Source: a virus
Length of the DNA stretch: 31,771 bases
Direction: 5' to 3' (one strand)
Virus record (IMG/VR): IMGVR_UViG_3300042691_021530
Location: 1-31,771 of that record
The notes under the pieces are model-generated. The model ran no database searches. It was given only the letters and a program-made list of their open reading frames with translations, and was not told the origin of the DNA. The position numbers were made by a program, and so were the translations under genes. This document shows positions 24,174-30,914 of the stretch, one piece after another (positions within the stretch are counted from its first letter, which is position 1; each line of letters opens with the position of its first letter).

Positions 24174-24488
24174 ATGGCCGCACCAATGACCACGATCGAG
24201 GCGATCGAATCGCTGCCGCTGTTCGCAGCGGCGCGGCGGTCGGACCCGGTCACGTCGCACCAGGCGGCGGCCCGTGCGCCGGTCCGCGGTCACGCCCTGC
24301 TCGTCCTCCAGGCCCTCGAGCTCGGCCCGGCCGGGCAGACGGAGATCGCCAGGCGGGCCGGGCTGACGGTCGCCGCGGTGAGCAAGCGCCTCCCCGAGCT
24401 GCGGCGGATCGGGGCGATCGAGCGGACAGGCCGGGAGGTCGAGGGCGGGGAGAGCGAGTACAGGAACACGCCGCGTCAGTCCCGTTAG
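24174..24488 (+). CDS. Winged-helix DNA-binding protein
   Basis: The 104-aa protein has AAGGGA at 24161-24166 before its ATG. Near the N-terminus is RRSDPVTSHQAAARA, a motif common to small phage winged-helix proteins. The wHTH follows: GQTEIARRAGLTVAAVSKRL (recognition helix) and ELRRIGAIERTGREVEG (wing). It probably binds DNA as a small regulator of early genes or of replication. The target is unknown. Confidence 0.75.
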   Translation: MAAPMTTIEAIESLPLFAAARRSDPVTSHQAAARAPVRGHALLVLQALELGPAGQTEIARRAGLTVAAVSKRLPELRRIGAIERTGREVEGGESEYRNTPRQSR

Positions 24489-24517
24489 GGGCGGCGGCTC
24501 GGTTGGGTTTTCTTTTT
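24470..24517 (+). terminator. Possible rho-independent terminator
   Basis: GCCGC/GCGGC (24470-24474, 24491-24495) enclosing CCC-GTTA-GGG forms a split stem, and a T-rich run (TTTTCTTTTT, 24508-24517) follows 12 nt later. The stem is short and the tract is displaced, so this is weak. The T-rich run may instead belong to the leader element of the next gene. Confidence 0.3.
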
Positions 24518-24523
24518 GAGAGG
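24505..24523 (+). repeat. T-rich leader element, copy 1
   Basis: This 19-nt element of pattern RGGTTTTCTTTYTGARAGG precedes the gene at 24531 and recurs at 26106-26124 before the initiator-like gene with 16 of 19 bases identical. Both copies end in the ribosome site. A pyrimidine-rich enhancer of translation is one reading. Confidence 0.55.
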
Positions 24524-24530
24524 TTTTTTT

Positions 24531-25232
24531 ATGGCTACCAAGTTGACCAAGTCCCAGCTCAACGGACACGCGAACCGCGTCGCCGGAGTTCTGGAGTCGA
24601 TGAGTGCGCCCGAGGCGGTTCGCGTCACGGCGCCAAACTTCAAGACGGCGGAGTTCAAGATCCTCGGCACGGCCCCCTACGTCCAGCTCGCGTTCAGCGA
24701 GAAGGCGAGGAACATCATGCGGGAGAACCAGGCCGCCGGGTCGACCGCCAAGAAGGGCAAGAAGCGCGAGGCCAAGGACTTCGAGGGGCTCTTCCTCGCG
24801 GCGCAGCACATCAGCACCGACGGGTGGAGCGGCATCCCCGCCAGCGCCTTCCGTCACGCGATGGTCGAGGCGTGCACGCTGGTCGACTTCCACAAGACGA
24901 AGGCGAAGAAGGCCGTCTTCATCGAGGCGGACGGCTACGACAAGAACGACGCCCAGCCGCTCGTCAAGCTCCTCGGCCGCAAGCCGAAGCACGTCGAGCA
25001 CACGGTCCCCAACGCGAACGGAAACCCGGACATCCGGGTCCGGGCGATGTTCGACCAGGGCTGGACGGCGATCGTCCGCGTGACGTTCGACGCCGACCTC
25101 TTCACCCTCACCGACATCACGAACCTGCTGATGCGGGCCGGGATGCAGGTGGGCGTGGGCGAGGGTCGGCCGAGCTCGAAGAATTCGATCGGCATGGGCT
25201 GGGGAACGTTCAGCATCGAAAGGAGCATCTGA
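24531..25232 (+). CDS. Conserved phage protein of unknown function with Gly-rich C-terminal loop
   Basis: The ATG at 24531 follows GAGAGG and seven T; the upstream TTG in frame is less likely. The 233-aa protein matches a pattern I know from phage recombination regions: SEKARNIMRENQAAG, GIPASAFRHAMVEACTLVDF, PDIRVRAMFDQGWTAIVRVTF, then LLMRAGMQVGVGEGRP and SIGMGWGTFSI. The closing Gly-rich loop resembles that of RAMP (Cas5/6/7-type) folds, which is only a resemblance. No function is known to me. It is coupled to the next gene, which also belongs to an unknown phage family. Confidence 0.75.
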   Translation: MATKLTKSQLNGHANRVAGVLESMSAPEAVRVTAPNFKTAEFKILGTAPYVQLAFSEKARNIMRENQAAGSTAKKGKKREAKDFEGLFLAAQHISTDGWSGIPASAFRHAMVEACTLVDFHKTKAKKAVFIEADGYDKNDAQPLVKLLGRKPKHVEHTVPNANGNPDIRVRAMFDQGWTAIVRVTFDADLFTLTDITNLLMRAGMQVGVGEGRPSSKNSIGMGWGTFSIERSI

Positions 25233-25693
25233 TGACGGAGCACAGGCAGCAGATTCAATCCGAGCTCGAGGTGATCAGGTCGCATCACGGCGGCGTGCTG
25301 CGACCGGAAGACGTCGTGAAGTTTGCCCGCAACAAGCGGACAGCTCTTCACGCGGAGTTCGAGTGGGACGACAAGAAGGCGTCGGCCGAGTATCGGCTCT
25401 GGCAGGCCAGGACGGTGATTCGTGTCGCGGTTACGGTCCTGCCGTCGCCGCATTCGAGCGACGATCCGGTCCGGGCGTACGTGTCGATCGCGAGTGATCG
25501 CGTTCGGCCAGGCGGCGGCTACCGCGCCTTGGCCGACGTCATGAGCAGCGACGAGCAGCGGGCCGAGCTGCTGCTGGAGGCGATCGGCGAGGTCAAGCGT
25601 TGGCGGCGGAAGTACGACCGGCTCCGCGAGCTGGTGCCGATCTTCCGCGCGATCGACAAGGTAGATCAGAAGCAAGAGGCTGGTGTCGCGTGA
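25232..25693 (+). CDS. Conserved phage protein of unknown function
   Basis: This 153-aa protein has AAGGAG at 25220-25225 and an ATG overlapping the previous stop. The stretch FEWDDKKASAEYRLWQART followed by VIRVAVTVL is a pattern I recall from hypothetical proteins in many phages, often beside the preceding type of gene. The C-terminal third is helical and basic (ELLLEAIGEVKRWRRKYDRL). It ends immediately before the GGCNN repeat array. A DNA-metabolism role is only a guess from location. Confidence 0.72.
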   Translation: MTEHRQQIQSELEVIRSHHGGVLRPEDVVKFARNKRTALHAEFEWDDKKASAEYRLWQARTVIRVAVTVLPSPHSSDDPVRAYVSIASDRVRPGGGYRALADVMSSDEQRAELLLEAIGEVKRWRRKYDRLRELVPIFRAIDKVDQKQEAGVA

Positions 25694-25696
25694 CAA

Positions 25697-26106
25697 GGCA
25701 GGCTTGGCAGGGCACGGCGAGGCAAGGCGTGGCAAGGCGTGGCAAGGCAAGGCAGGCAGGGCAAGTCGCGGCCTGGCTCGGCGCGGCTCGGCGTGGCAGG
25801 CGTGGCCCGGCATGGCTCGGCTCGGCAGGGCTGGGCGCGGTTTGGCAAGGCAGGCGAGGCTAGGCGGGGCGAGGCGGGGCGCGGCACGGCATGGCAGGCA
25901 AGGCGGGGCTTCGCAGGGCGTGGCCAGGCGAGGCATGGCAGGCAGGGCATGGCGTGGCGTGGCAGGCATGGCAAGGCGAGGCGAGGCTCGGCCAGGCGCG
26001 GCCAGGCGCGGCAGGAATGGCACGGCAAGGCGTGGTTAGGCGCGGTGAGGCGAGGCTCGGCAGGCAGGGCGTGGCAAGGCGCGGCAAGGCCCGGCATGGC
26101 AGGCAA
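25697..26106 (+). repeat. 84-unit GGCNN pentamer array with ten GGCA tetramers
   Basis: The entire gap between two genes parses, without remainder, into 84 units: 74 pentamers of form GGCNN and 10 tetramers, every one of them GGCA. The GGC core is intact in 78 units, while the two following bases vary (AA, GT, GA and GC are most common). The GGCA units start at 25697, 25751, 25795, 25849, 25893, 25937, 25961, 26010, 26059 and 26098, mostly 39-54 nt apart. Open frames in several phases are a by-product of the period and do not look like protein. Possible roles are given in the findings. Confidence 0.9.
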
Positions 26107-26124
26107 GGTTTTCTTTCTGAAAGG
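26106..26124 (+). repeat. T-rich leader element, copy 2
   Basis: This is the second copy of the 19-nt RGGTTTTCTTTYTGARAGG element, directly at the end of the GGCNN array and running into the AAGGAG (26121-26126) of the next gene. See copy 1 at 24505-24523. Confidence 0.55.
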
Positions 26125-26135
26125 AGTCGCAACTG

Positions 26136-27035
26136 ATGGCCGGTGAATGGATCCCCTACGACGTCTGCCTGCCGCACAAGCCCGAGGTCCTCGAGCTCGT
26201 GGACATGACGGGCCTCGAGGTCGACCAGGTGGTCGGCCGCCTGGTCCTGCTCTGGGGCTGGGCCTCGCTCAACAGCTCGGACGGGACGGCCCGGCTGTCG
26301 GTCCGGCTGCTCTGCCGGCTGTGCGGCGGGGACGAGGCTTTTTGGGAATCGGTCCAGTCGGTGGGCTGGCTCGTGATCGACGCGGAGGCGGGAACTGTGG
26401 CGATCCCCGGATGGGAGCGTCGGTTCTCCAAGACCGCGAAGAGCCGGGCGATGGAAACGGCCAGAAATCAGGCCGCAAACGCCAAAAAGGACACGTCTAC
26501 GCGCGCGGCGCGTACGTCTACGCGCGCAGCGCGTGCGCACAACGCGCGCGGCGCGTCAGAGAGAAGAGATAGAGGAGATAGAATTTCTTCTTCTTCCCCC
26601 GAGGTCGCTGCGCTCGAGGAGCCCGGCAGCGGGCCTTCCGGCCCGCCTGGCTGGGAGACGCTCCGGGAGGCCTGGAGGGCCGGCAAGGGCCGCCCGTGGG
26701 CTCTCCCGACGGCCCCGGACCGGGCAGCCGACCGGCTGGCCGAGGACGGGTGGTTCGAGAAGGCCCTGGCGGCGATCGACCGGCTCCCGGCCTGCAAGTA
26801 CTTCCGCGACCCGGTGACGCTGCCCCAGTTCGTGGCGCCGGGGTTCGTGGACAAGATCCTGGGCGGGCAGTTCGACAACGCCCGGGACGCAGCTCGAGGT
26901 CCGGCCCGGCTGGACGACCGGCCCCCGCCCCAGGAATGGCGTGGGGAGGACGCGGCCCGGTTCGAGGCGACGAAACGGGCGATGGCAGACAAGCTCCGGG
27001 CGATGGAGTCCGGGGTTGGTTCGGTTGATTCCTGA
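26136..27035 (+). CDS. Replication initiator-like protein (phage winged-helix N-terminus)
   Basis: The 299-aa protein opens EWIPYDVCLPHKPEVLELVD, then VVGRLVLLWGWASLNSSDG, AFWESVQSVGWLVID and IPGWERRFSKTAKSRA. I recognise this as the N-terminal domain of phage replication or DnaD-like proteins. A low-complexity linker (residues about 120-165) holds three iterons in its DNA. The C-terminal part (WETLREAWRAGKGRPW, KYFRDPVTLPQFV) resembles the helicase-loader-contacting end of such proteins. The role is inferred: origin binding and helicase recruitment. AAGGAG lies at 26121-26126. Confidence 0.75.
   Translation: MAGEWIPYDVCLPHKPEVLELVDMTGLEVDQVVGRLVLLWGWASLNSSDGTARLSVRLLCRLCGGDEAFWESVQSVGWLVIDAEAGTVAIPGWERRFSKTAKSRAMETARNQAANAKKDTSTRAARTSTRAARAHNARGASERRDRGDRISSSSPEVAALEEPGSGPSGPPGWETLREAWRAGKGRPWALPTAPDRAADRLAEDGWFEKALAAIDRLPACKYFRDPVTLPQFVAPGFVDKILGGQFDNARDAARGPARLDDRPPPQEWRGEDAARFEATKRAMADKLRAMESGVGSVDS
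26499..26595 (+). other. Probable replication origin: three phased iterons plus A+T-rich stretch
   Basis: Within the initiator-like gene, ACGCGCGC[G/A]GCGCGT occurs at 26499-26513, 26520-26534 and 26542-26556, spaced 21 and 22 bp, that is two helical turns. Copies 1 and 3 are identical. The next 39 bp (26557-26595) are 25/39 A+T in an otherwise G+C-rich gene, with a purine run then a pyrimidine run. This layout copies the lambda origin inside gene O. Function is inferred. Confidence 0.65.
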
Positions 27036-27049
27036 ACGAAAGGACTCGT

Positions 27050-27364
27050 ATGCGATTTCTCAACGGATTGATTCTTGCCCTCCTGCTCTGCGGTGCCGCC
27101 TCGGCCCAGACGACGATCGTCGCGCGCCGCCCGGTGATCGTGACGGCGCAGGATCACGCCCTGGTCCTCGCACGCCGGGGGACGCTCGTGCACTCGAGCT
27201 GCGGACAGACGGAGGGGATCGGCTGCGGTGCGACTGCACAGCAGGCGCGGGAGAATTCGTGTTACTACCGCGACGCGATGGCAGGCCGCCGCGTGATCGT
27301 CGACGAGGGCGTAGCCTACTCGCCGGCGACGCGCCGGTGGTTCGCGGTGATCCGGTACCGATAG
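27050..27364 (+). CDS. Small secreted protein with signal peptide
   Basis: The 104-aa protein starts with a clear Sec signal, MRFLNGLILALLLCGAASAQ, cleavable after ASA (near residue 19). The mature part has three cysteines (SSCGQ, GIGCGA, NSCYY) and ends RWFAVIRYR. The ribosome site AAAGGA is at 27039-27044. I associate this pattern with small exported proteins of planctomycetes, but the role is unknown. In a phage early region it may be a lysogenic-conversion gene. The coupling to the initiator-like gene is loose (14 bp gap). Confidence 0.7.
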   Translation: MRFLNGLILALLLCGAASAQTTIVARRPVIVTAQDHALVLARRGTLVHSSCGQTEGIGCGATAQQARENSCYYRDAMAGRRVIVDEGVAYSPATRRWFAVIRYR

Positions 27365-27392
27365 GCAAGAGCCCGAGCCCGGCCGGCGGGGA

Positions 27393-27417
27393 CGCCCGCC
27401 GCCGGGCGACGGCGCGA
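27393..27417 (+). repeat. 25-bp direct repeat, copy 1 (with hairpin)
   Basis: An exact 25-bp copy recurs at 27787-27811. It contains the stem GCCCG-CCGC-CGGGC. The two copies flank the A+T-richer gene at 27464-27739, as would be left by insertion of a cassette, or they mark a shared intercistronic hairpin. Confidence 0.75.
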
Positions 27418-27463
27418 CGACAACACGCAGGATCAAAAGCCGCGAACAAAGGAGGCGGCAACT

Positions 27464-27739
27464 ATGAGCGACGAGAATGAGCGGTCTGTTCCATTGGCTG
27501 ATTCCATTGCGACGCAGCTTTCCGAGTTAGAGGAAGCAGTTGTCTGGCTTCGGAGCATGCCATCGCCGGAGACGTTGGCGAGCGCAGCGATTCTGTTGTT
27601 TCTGCACCGCCGCGGCGGTGTGAGCGAAGAAACTGCCGTTCCGCACGACGAGTTTGGTGAGTTTGAAATTTATGTTGACGACACGATAAGCCGCATAAGG
27701 TGTCTGTTGGACGGTGCATTCAAGGCCGACGAGCAATAG
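27464..27739 (+). CDS. Hypothetical acidic protein on a cassette between repeats
   Basis: The 91-aa protein has a near-ideal AAAGGAGG at 27448-27455. It is acidic and helical (IATQLSELEEAVVWLRSM, ASAAILLFLHRRGG), and its codon use is clearly less G+C-rich than neighbouring genes (for example TTTGAAATTTATGTTGAC). With identical 25-bp repeats on both sides it looks like a recent acquisition. No family is recognised. Confidence 0.65.
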   Translation: MSDENERSVPLADSIATQLSELEEAVVWLRSMPSPETLASAAILLFLHRRGGVSEETAVPHDEFGEFEIYVDDTISRIRCLLDGAFKADEQ

Positions 27740-27786
27740 AATGGGCGTCTGCCAGACCCGGCGTGCAGGTATCGCCTCTGTACCGC

Positions 27787-27811
27787 CGCCCGCCGCCGGG
27801 CGACGGCGCGA
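27787..27811 (+). repeat. 25-bp direct repeat, copy 2 (with hairpin)
   Basis: Identical to 27393-27417. Here it runs directly into the AGGAGG ribosome site of the next gene, so the hairpin could influence that gene's translation. Confidence 0.75.
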
Positions 27812-27821
27812 GGAGGAACGC

Positions 27822-28043
27822 ATGATCGAGGACATCGTCAACCAGCTACGCGACCGAGCGTACAGCGGCGTAGGCGTGGACCGACTGTGCGAGGCAGCCG
27901 CAGACGAGATTTCCCGCCTGCGGCTCACCGACGCGGAGCGGGAGGCGGTGCGGTTCTTCTCGCTTATCGACGGCCCGGGAAACGTCCCGGTGGCAAACAA
28001 GAAAGCCGCCACCCTGCGCGGCCTGCTGGAGCGGTTGGCCTAA
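27822..28043 (+). CDS. Hypothetical small helical protein
   Basis: The ATG at 27822 follows AGGAGG (27811-27816), so the longer upstream frame is rejected. The 73-aa product has MIEDIVNQLRDRAYSG, then RLCEAAADEISRLR, a layout I recall from small phage proteins of unknown function. The C-terminus is a helix (KKAATLRGLLERL). Confidence 0.65.
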   Translation: MIEDIVNQLRDRAYSGVGVDRLCEAAADEISRLRLTDAEREAVRFFSLIDGPGNVPVANKKAATLRGLLERLA

Positions 28044-28095
28044 GACTTCAGCCCGCCCGCCCGCTCGGCGACGATGACGGCGAAGGGAGTCGCCG

Positions 28096-28392
28096 ATGAA
28101 CACCGTCACGAAGGAGCAGCTCGCCGAGCTGGCCGGCGCCGTCTTCTACGGCTGCGACGAGCCCGACATCCCCGAGAAGCTCTGGATTGACGGCTACGCC
28201 GCCGGCAACCAGCTCTACCTCCGGGCGATCTTCGCGCCCCAGGCGAGCGTCGGGTCGTTCGGCCTGCTAGTAGCGCTGGCGCGGACCGTGGACGAGACCT
28301 ACGGCACGGACCTGGTGGCCGTGATGTACATCGAGGACGCCTCCTGGGACGTCATCGAGGAGCGGAACCGTCGGCTGAACCTGGTCCTGTGA
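28096..28392 (+). CDS. Hypothetical protein with hairpin-masked start
   Basis: The 98-aa protein is a mixed alpha/beta fold (TKEQLAELAGAVFYGCDE, LWIDGYAAGNQLYLRAIF, TDLVAVMYIEDASWDVIEE). CGGCGAC (28066-28072) pairs with GTCGCCG (28089-28095), which puts the GGGAG ribosome site (28085-28089) in or next to a stem just before the ATG. This may limit translation. No family is recognised. Confidence 0.65.
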   Translation: MNTVTKEQLAELAGAVFYGCDEPDIPEKLWIDGYAAGNQLYLRAIFAPQASVGSFGLLVALARTVDETYGTDLVAVMYIEDASWDVIEERNRRLNLVL

Positions 28393-28430
28393 CGGATTGA
28401 TCCAGGCCGGCCGGGCGCCACGCTGGCGGC

Positions 28431-28868
28431 ATGGAATCCGTCACGTTCCACGTTCCCGGCCAGCCCGTCCCGCAGCCCCGCCACAAGATCAGCACGCGCG
28501 GCGGCTTCGGACGGGCGTATATCCCGGCGCGGCACCCTATCCACGCGTATCGCGAAGCTATCGCCCTGGCCGCGAAGCTGGCGGCGAAAGAGCGGAGGGA
28601 GGGGGGGGGTGTCCGTCTGGAAATTTCTTTCGCGTTCCAGCGGCCGCCGTCGCATTGGACGAAGGCGGGCCTCGCGAAGGGAGCCCCGACGATCCCGCCG
28701 AAGTGCGACTGGGACAACCTGGGGAAGGCCGTCAGCGACGCGATCACCGACTCGAAGTCGCTCTGGTACGACGACGACCAGGTCGTAGAGGCGATCGTCC
28801 GGAAGCGCTACTGCCGGCGGGGCGAGCCGCCGGGCACGACGGTCACCGTCCAGGGCGTGCCACCGTGA
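28431..28868 (+). CDS. rusA: RusA-type Holliday junction resolvase
   Basis: The 145-aa enzyme resolves four-way junctions formed during recombination. It has the RusA signature: FHVPGQPVPQPRHK near the start, KCDWDNLGKAVSDAITD (D93, D95, K99) and LWYDDDQVVEAIVRKRY (D114-116). Length is slightly above E. coli RusA. A run of nine G at 28601-28609 interrupts the middle and encodes Gly residues in a loop. It works with the Sak4-like and SSB-like proteins. Confidence 0.93.
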   Translation: MESVTFHVPGQPVPQPRHKISTRGGFGRAYIPARHPIHAYREAIALAAKLAAKERREGGGVRLEISFAFQRPPSHWTKAGLAKGAPTIPPKCDWDNLGKAVSDAITDSKSLWYDDDQVVEAIVRKRYCRRGEPPGTTVTVQGVPP

Positions 28869-29185
28869 GGCGACGCCCGAAGCCGCCCCCGGCTGCGGAG
28901 CTCCTGACGGCCGACCAAGAGCTCCTGATCCGTGCGGCCCTCGAGGCGGGCATGACCAGGGACGAGGCGGCGGCCGCCGCGGGGATCAGCAGGAGCCGGC
29001 TGGACACCAGGCTCCGCGACCAGCTCGCCGACGTGCGGGTCGGACAGGGCCGACGGGAACGGCGACGGGCGATGGTCGATCCGACGCCCGAGGAGATCGA
29101 GCAGCGGGCCGCCGAGGTCCGCGCGCGGTGGACCGACGAGGAGCGGCACGAGCGGCGGCTGAACTTCAGCGGGCCTCTCGATTGA
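28865..29185 (+). CDS. Helix-turn-helix protein
   Basis: GTG at 28865 overlaps the rusA stop. The 106-aa product has a basic start, then an HTH-like EAGMTRDEAAAAAGISRSRL followed by DTRLRDQLADVRVGQGRRER, and a C-terminal acidic helix (DPTPEEIEQRAAEVRARW). I recognise this as a phage DNA-binding type found next to rusA and terminase genes, so a late-gene regulator or packaging-related role is possible. Confidence 0.75.
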   Translation: MRRRPKPPPAAELLTADQELLIRAALEAGMTRDEAAAAAGISRSRLDTRLRDQLADVRVGQGRRERRRAMVDPTPEEIEQRAAEVRARWTDEERHERRLNFSGPLD

Positions 29186-29199
29186 GGGACGATTCCGAC

Positions 29200-29523
29200 A
29201 TGGGAGCCACCGCTGAAAACCTGCCGGGCACGCTCAACCTCGCCATGAGGGTCGGCGACGAGTTCTCGACGGCGGTCGACTTCTCGATCTCGACTGCCTC
29301 GTACTCGTGGGCCGCGCAGGTCTACTCGCTGCTGACCGGCGCCACGCTCGCGACGCCGACCGTCACGGTCACCAACGCCAACGCCGGGCAGCTCTCGGTC
29401 TCGCTGACCGAGACCCAGACGACCGACCTTGGCCGCGGCTCGTACGGCTGGAGGCTTGAAGCCACGGCACCGGGCAGCGTCCGGCGGACCTGGCTGGACG
29501 GCATCTGCGAGGTCGTCGCGTGA
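29200..29523 (+). CDS. Fibre/baseplate-associated small protein
   Basis: The ATG at 29200 is chosen over an upstream frame that lies in the previous gene. The 107-aa product is beta-rich (VGDEFSTAVDFSISTASYSW, AAQVYSLLTGATL, GSYGWRLEATAPGSVRRTW, DGICEVVA), like the N-terminal domain of BppU-type or upper-fibre proteins. It is first in a fibre cluster and overlaps the fibre gene by four bases. Confidence 0.7.
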   Translation: MGATAENLPGTLNLAMRVGDEFSTAVDFSISTASYSWAAQVYSLLTGATLATPTVTVTNANAGQLSVSLTETQTTDLGRGSYGWRLEATAPGSVRRTWLDGICEVVA

Positions 29524-30581
29524 GCGTGAACGTCACGGCCAGCTCGTCCACGATCACGGCCACGGCCACCGGGACGGCGGTGGAGGCCGGCGTCAGCTCG
29601 TCGACCGTCTCGGCCTCGAGCTCGGGCGGCGTCGGGCCGCAAGGCCCCGCCGGACCGACCGGACCAGGTGGCAGCGACGGCGACGACGGGTCGTCCGGTG
29701 TGGTTAGCGTCGTCGCGCCTATAACGAACACCGGCACCAGCTCGGAAGCGACTATCGGGCTGTCGTACGGGGGCGGCCTGGGCGTCTTCGAGGGGAACCT
29801 GATCGTCTTCGGCGTGCCCCAGTCGTCGGTCACCGGGCTCGTAGACGCCCTGATCGGCAAGGCGAACGCTTCCCACGCCCACGGGGCGATCACGGCCAGC
29901 GGCGCTATCGGAACGACGTCCGGACGGATCGTCGTCACCGGGGCGAGCGGCGTCCTCACGACGGCCGCCACGATCTCGCTGTCGCAGATCTCGCAGTCGT
30001 CGGCGACTACAGGCCAGGTCGTGGCGTGGAACGGGACCGCCTGGGCTCCCGCTGCGGCTTCCGGCTACACGCTGCCCAACGCCACGACGTCCACGCTCGG
30101 AGGCGTGATCGTCGGCACCGGCCTGGGCGTCGCGAGCGGGACCATATCGGTCTCGTTCGGGACCTCGAGCTCGACGGCCTGCGTGGGGAACGACGCCAGG
30201 CTCTCCGACAGCCGGACGCCGCTGGCACACACCCACGCGATCGCCGACGTTACGAGCCTCCAGACGACTCTCGACGGCAAGGCGGCGTCCAGCCACGGGC
30301 ACGCCATTGCGGACGTTACGGGACTCCAGACGGCCCTCGACGGCAAGCAGGCGTCCGGCAGCTATGCGGCGGCATCGCACACGCACGCAGTCGGGGACCT
30401 GACGCAGAGCGGAGCCACGACCAACCAGGTGATCCAGTGGAACGGGTCCGCGTGGGCACCGGCGACCGTTTCGGGAGGAGGGGGGGGGAGTACCTCGGCC
30501 TCCGATTTGACGAGCGGCACGCTTAACGACGCCCGGCTCTCCTTCGTGCCCTTCCACCCGTTTCTCCTGATGGGAGGCTGA
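29520..30581 (+). CDS. Tail fibre with collagen-like segment and HxH motifs
   Basis: The 353-aa protein starts with GTG. Residues 1-35 are Ser/Thr/Val strands, then a short collagen-like GVGPQGPAGPTGPGG. Three HxH-type repeats follow (ASHAHGAI, AHTHAIADVTSLQTTLDGK, SSHGHAIADVTGLQTALDGK, with a further SHTHAVGDL). Such histidine pairs bind metal in trimeric fibres such as T4 gp37. NGTAWAPAAAS and NGSAWAPATVS are sister repeats. A nine-G run lies at 30480-30488. Confidence 0.85.
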   Translation: MSVNVTASSSTITATATGTAVEAGVSSSTVSASSSGGVGPQGPAGPTGPGGSDGDDGSSGVVSVVAPITNTGTSSEATIGLSYGGGLGVFEGNLIVFGVPQSSVTGLVDALIGKANASHAHGAITASGAIGTTSGRIVVTGASGVLTTAATISLSQISQSSATTGQVVAWNGTAWAPAAASGYTLPNATTSTLGGVIVGTGLGVASGTISVSFGTSSSTACVGNDARLSDSRTPLAHTHAIADVTSLQTTLDGKAASSHGHAIADVTGLQTALDGKQASGSYAAASHTHAVGDLTQSGATTNQVIQWNGSAWAPATVSGGGGGSTSASDLTSGTLNDARLSFVPFHPFLLMGG

Positions 30582-30584
30582 ACC

Positions 30585-30914
30585 ATGCCCCAGACGCACA
30601 AGGTCCTCGGACAGTCGAACCCGGCGGCCACGACCGCGACCACGCTCTACACCGTGCCCAGCTCAACGTCGACGATCGTCTCGAGCCTGACGATCGCCAA
30701 CCTGGCAAACACGAGCACGACCTACCGGATCGCGATCCGGCCGGCCGGCGCGACGCTGGCCAACTCGCACTGGGTCGCCTACGACGCCTCGCTGCCAGCA
30801 AATGACACGACCATCCTGACCTTCGGCGCAACCTTGGGCCAGACGGACGTCGTCACCGTCTACGCCGGATCGGCTAACGTCACGTTCTCGGCCTTCGGAG
30901 TCGAGATAACGTGA
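30585..30914 (+). CDS. Small fibre-associated structural protein
   Basis: The 109-aa protein begins HKVLGQSNPAATTATTLYTV and ends VVTVYAGSANVTFSAFGVEI, with TTYRIAIRPAGATLANSHW in between. I recognise this family as small beta proteins beside fibre genes in many phages, of structural but undefined function. It is followed by the adhesin in a GTGA-type overlap. Confidence 0.78.
   Translation: MPQTHKVLGQSNPAATTATTLYTVPSSTSTIVSSLTIANLANTSTTYRIAIRPAGATLANSHWVAYDASLPANDTTILTFGATLGQTDVVTVYAGSANVTFSAFGVEIT

Noticed and set aside
25697-26106. CRISPR array
   Set aside because: Units are 4-5 nt with no long repeats or spacers, and no cas genes are nearby.
25683-26146. Open reading frames across the GGCNN array on both strands (Arg/Gly/Ala-rich products)
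   Set aside because: Open frames arise in several phases from the period-5, stop-poor composition; no ribosome site and no protein-like character.
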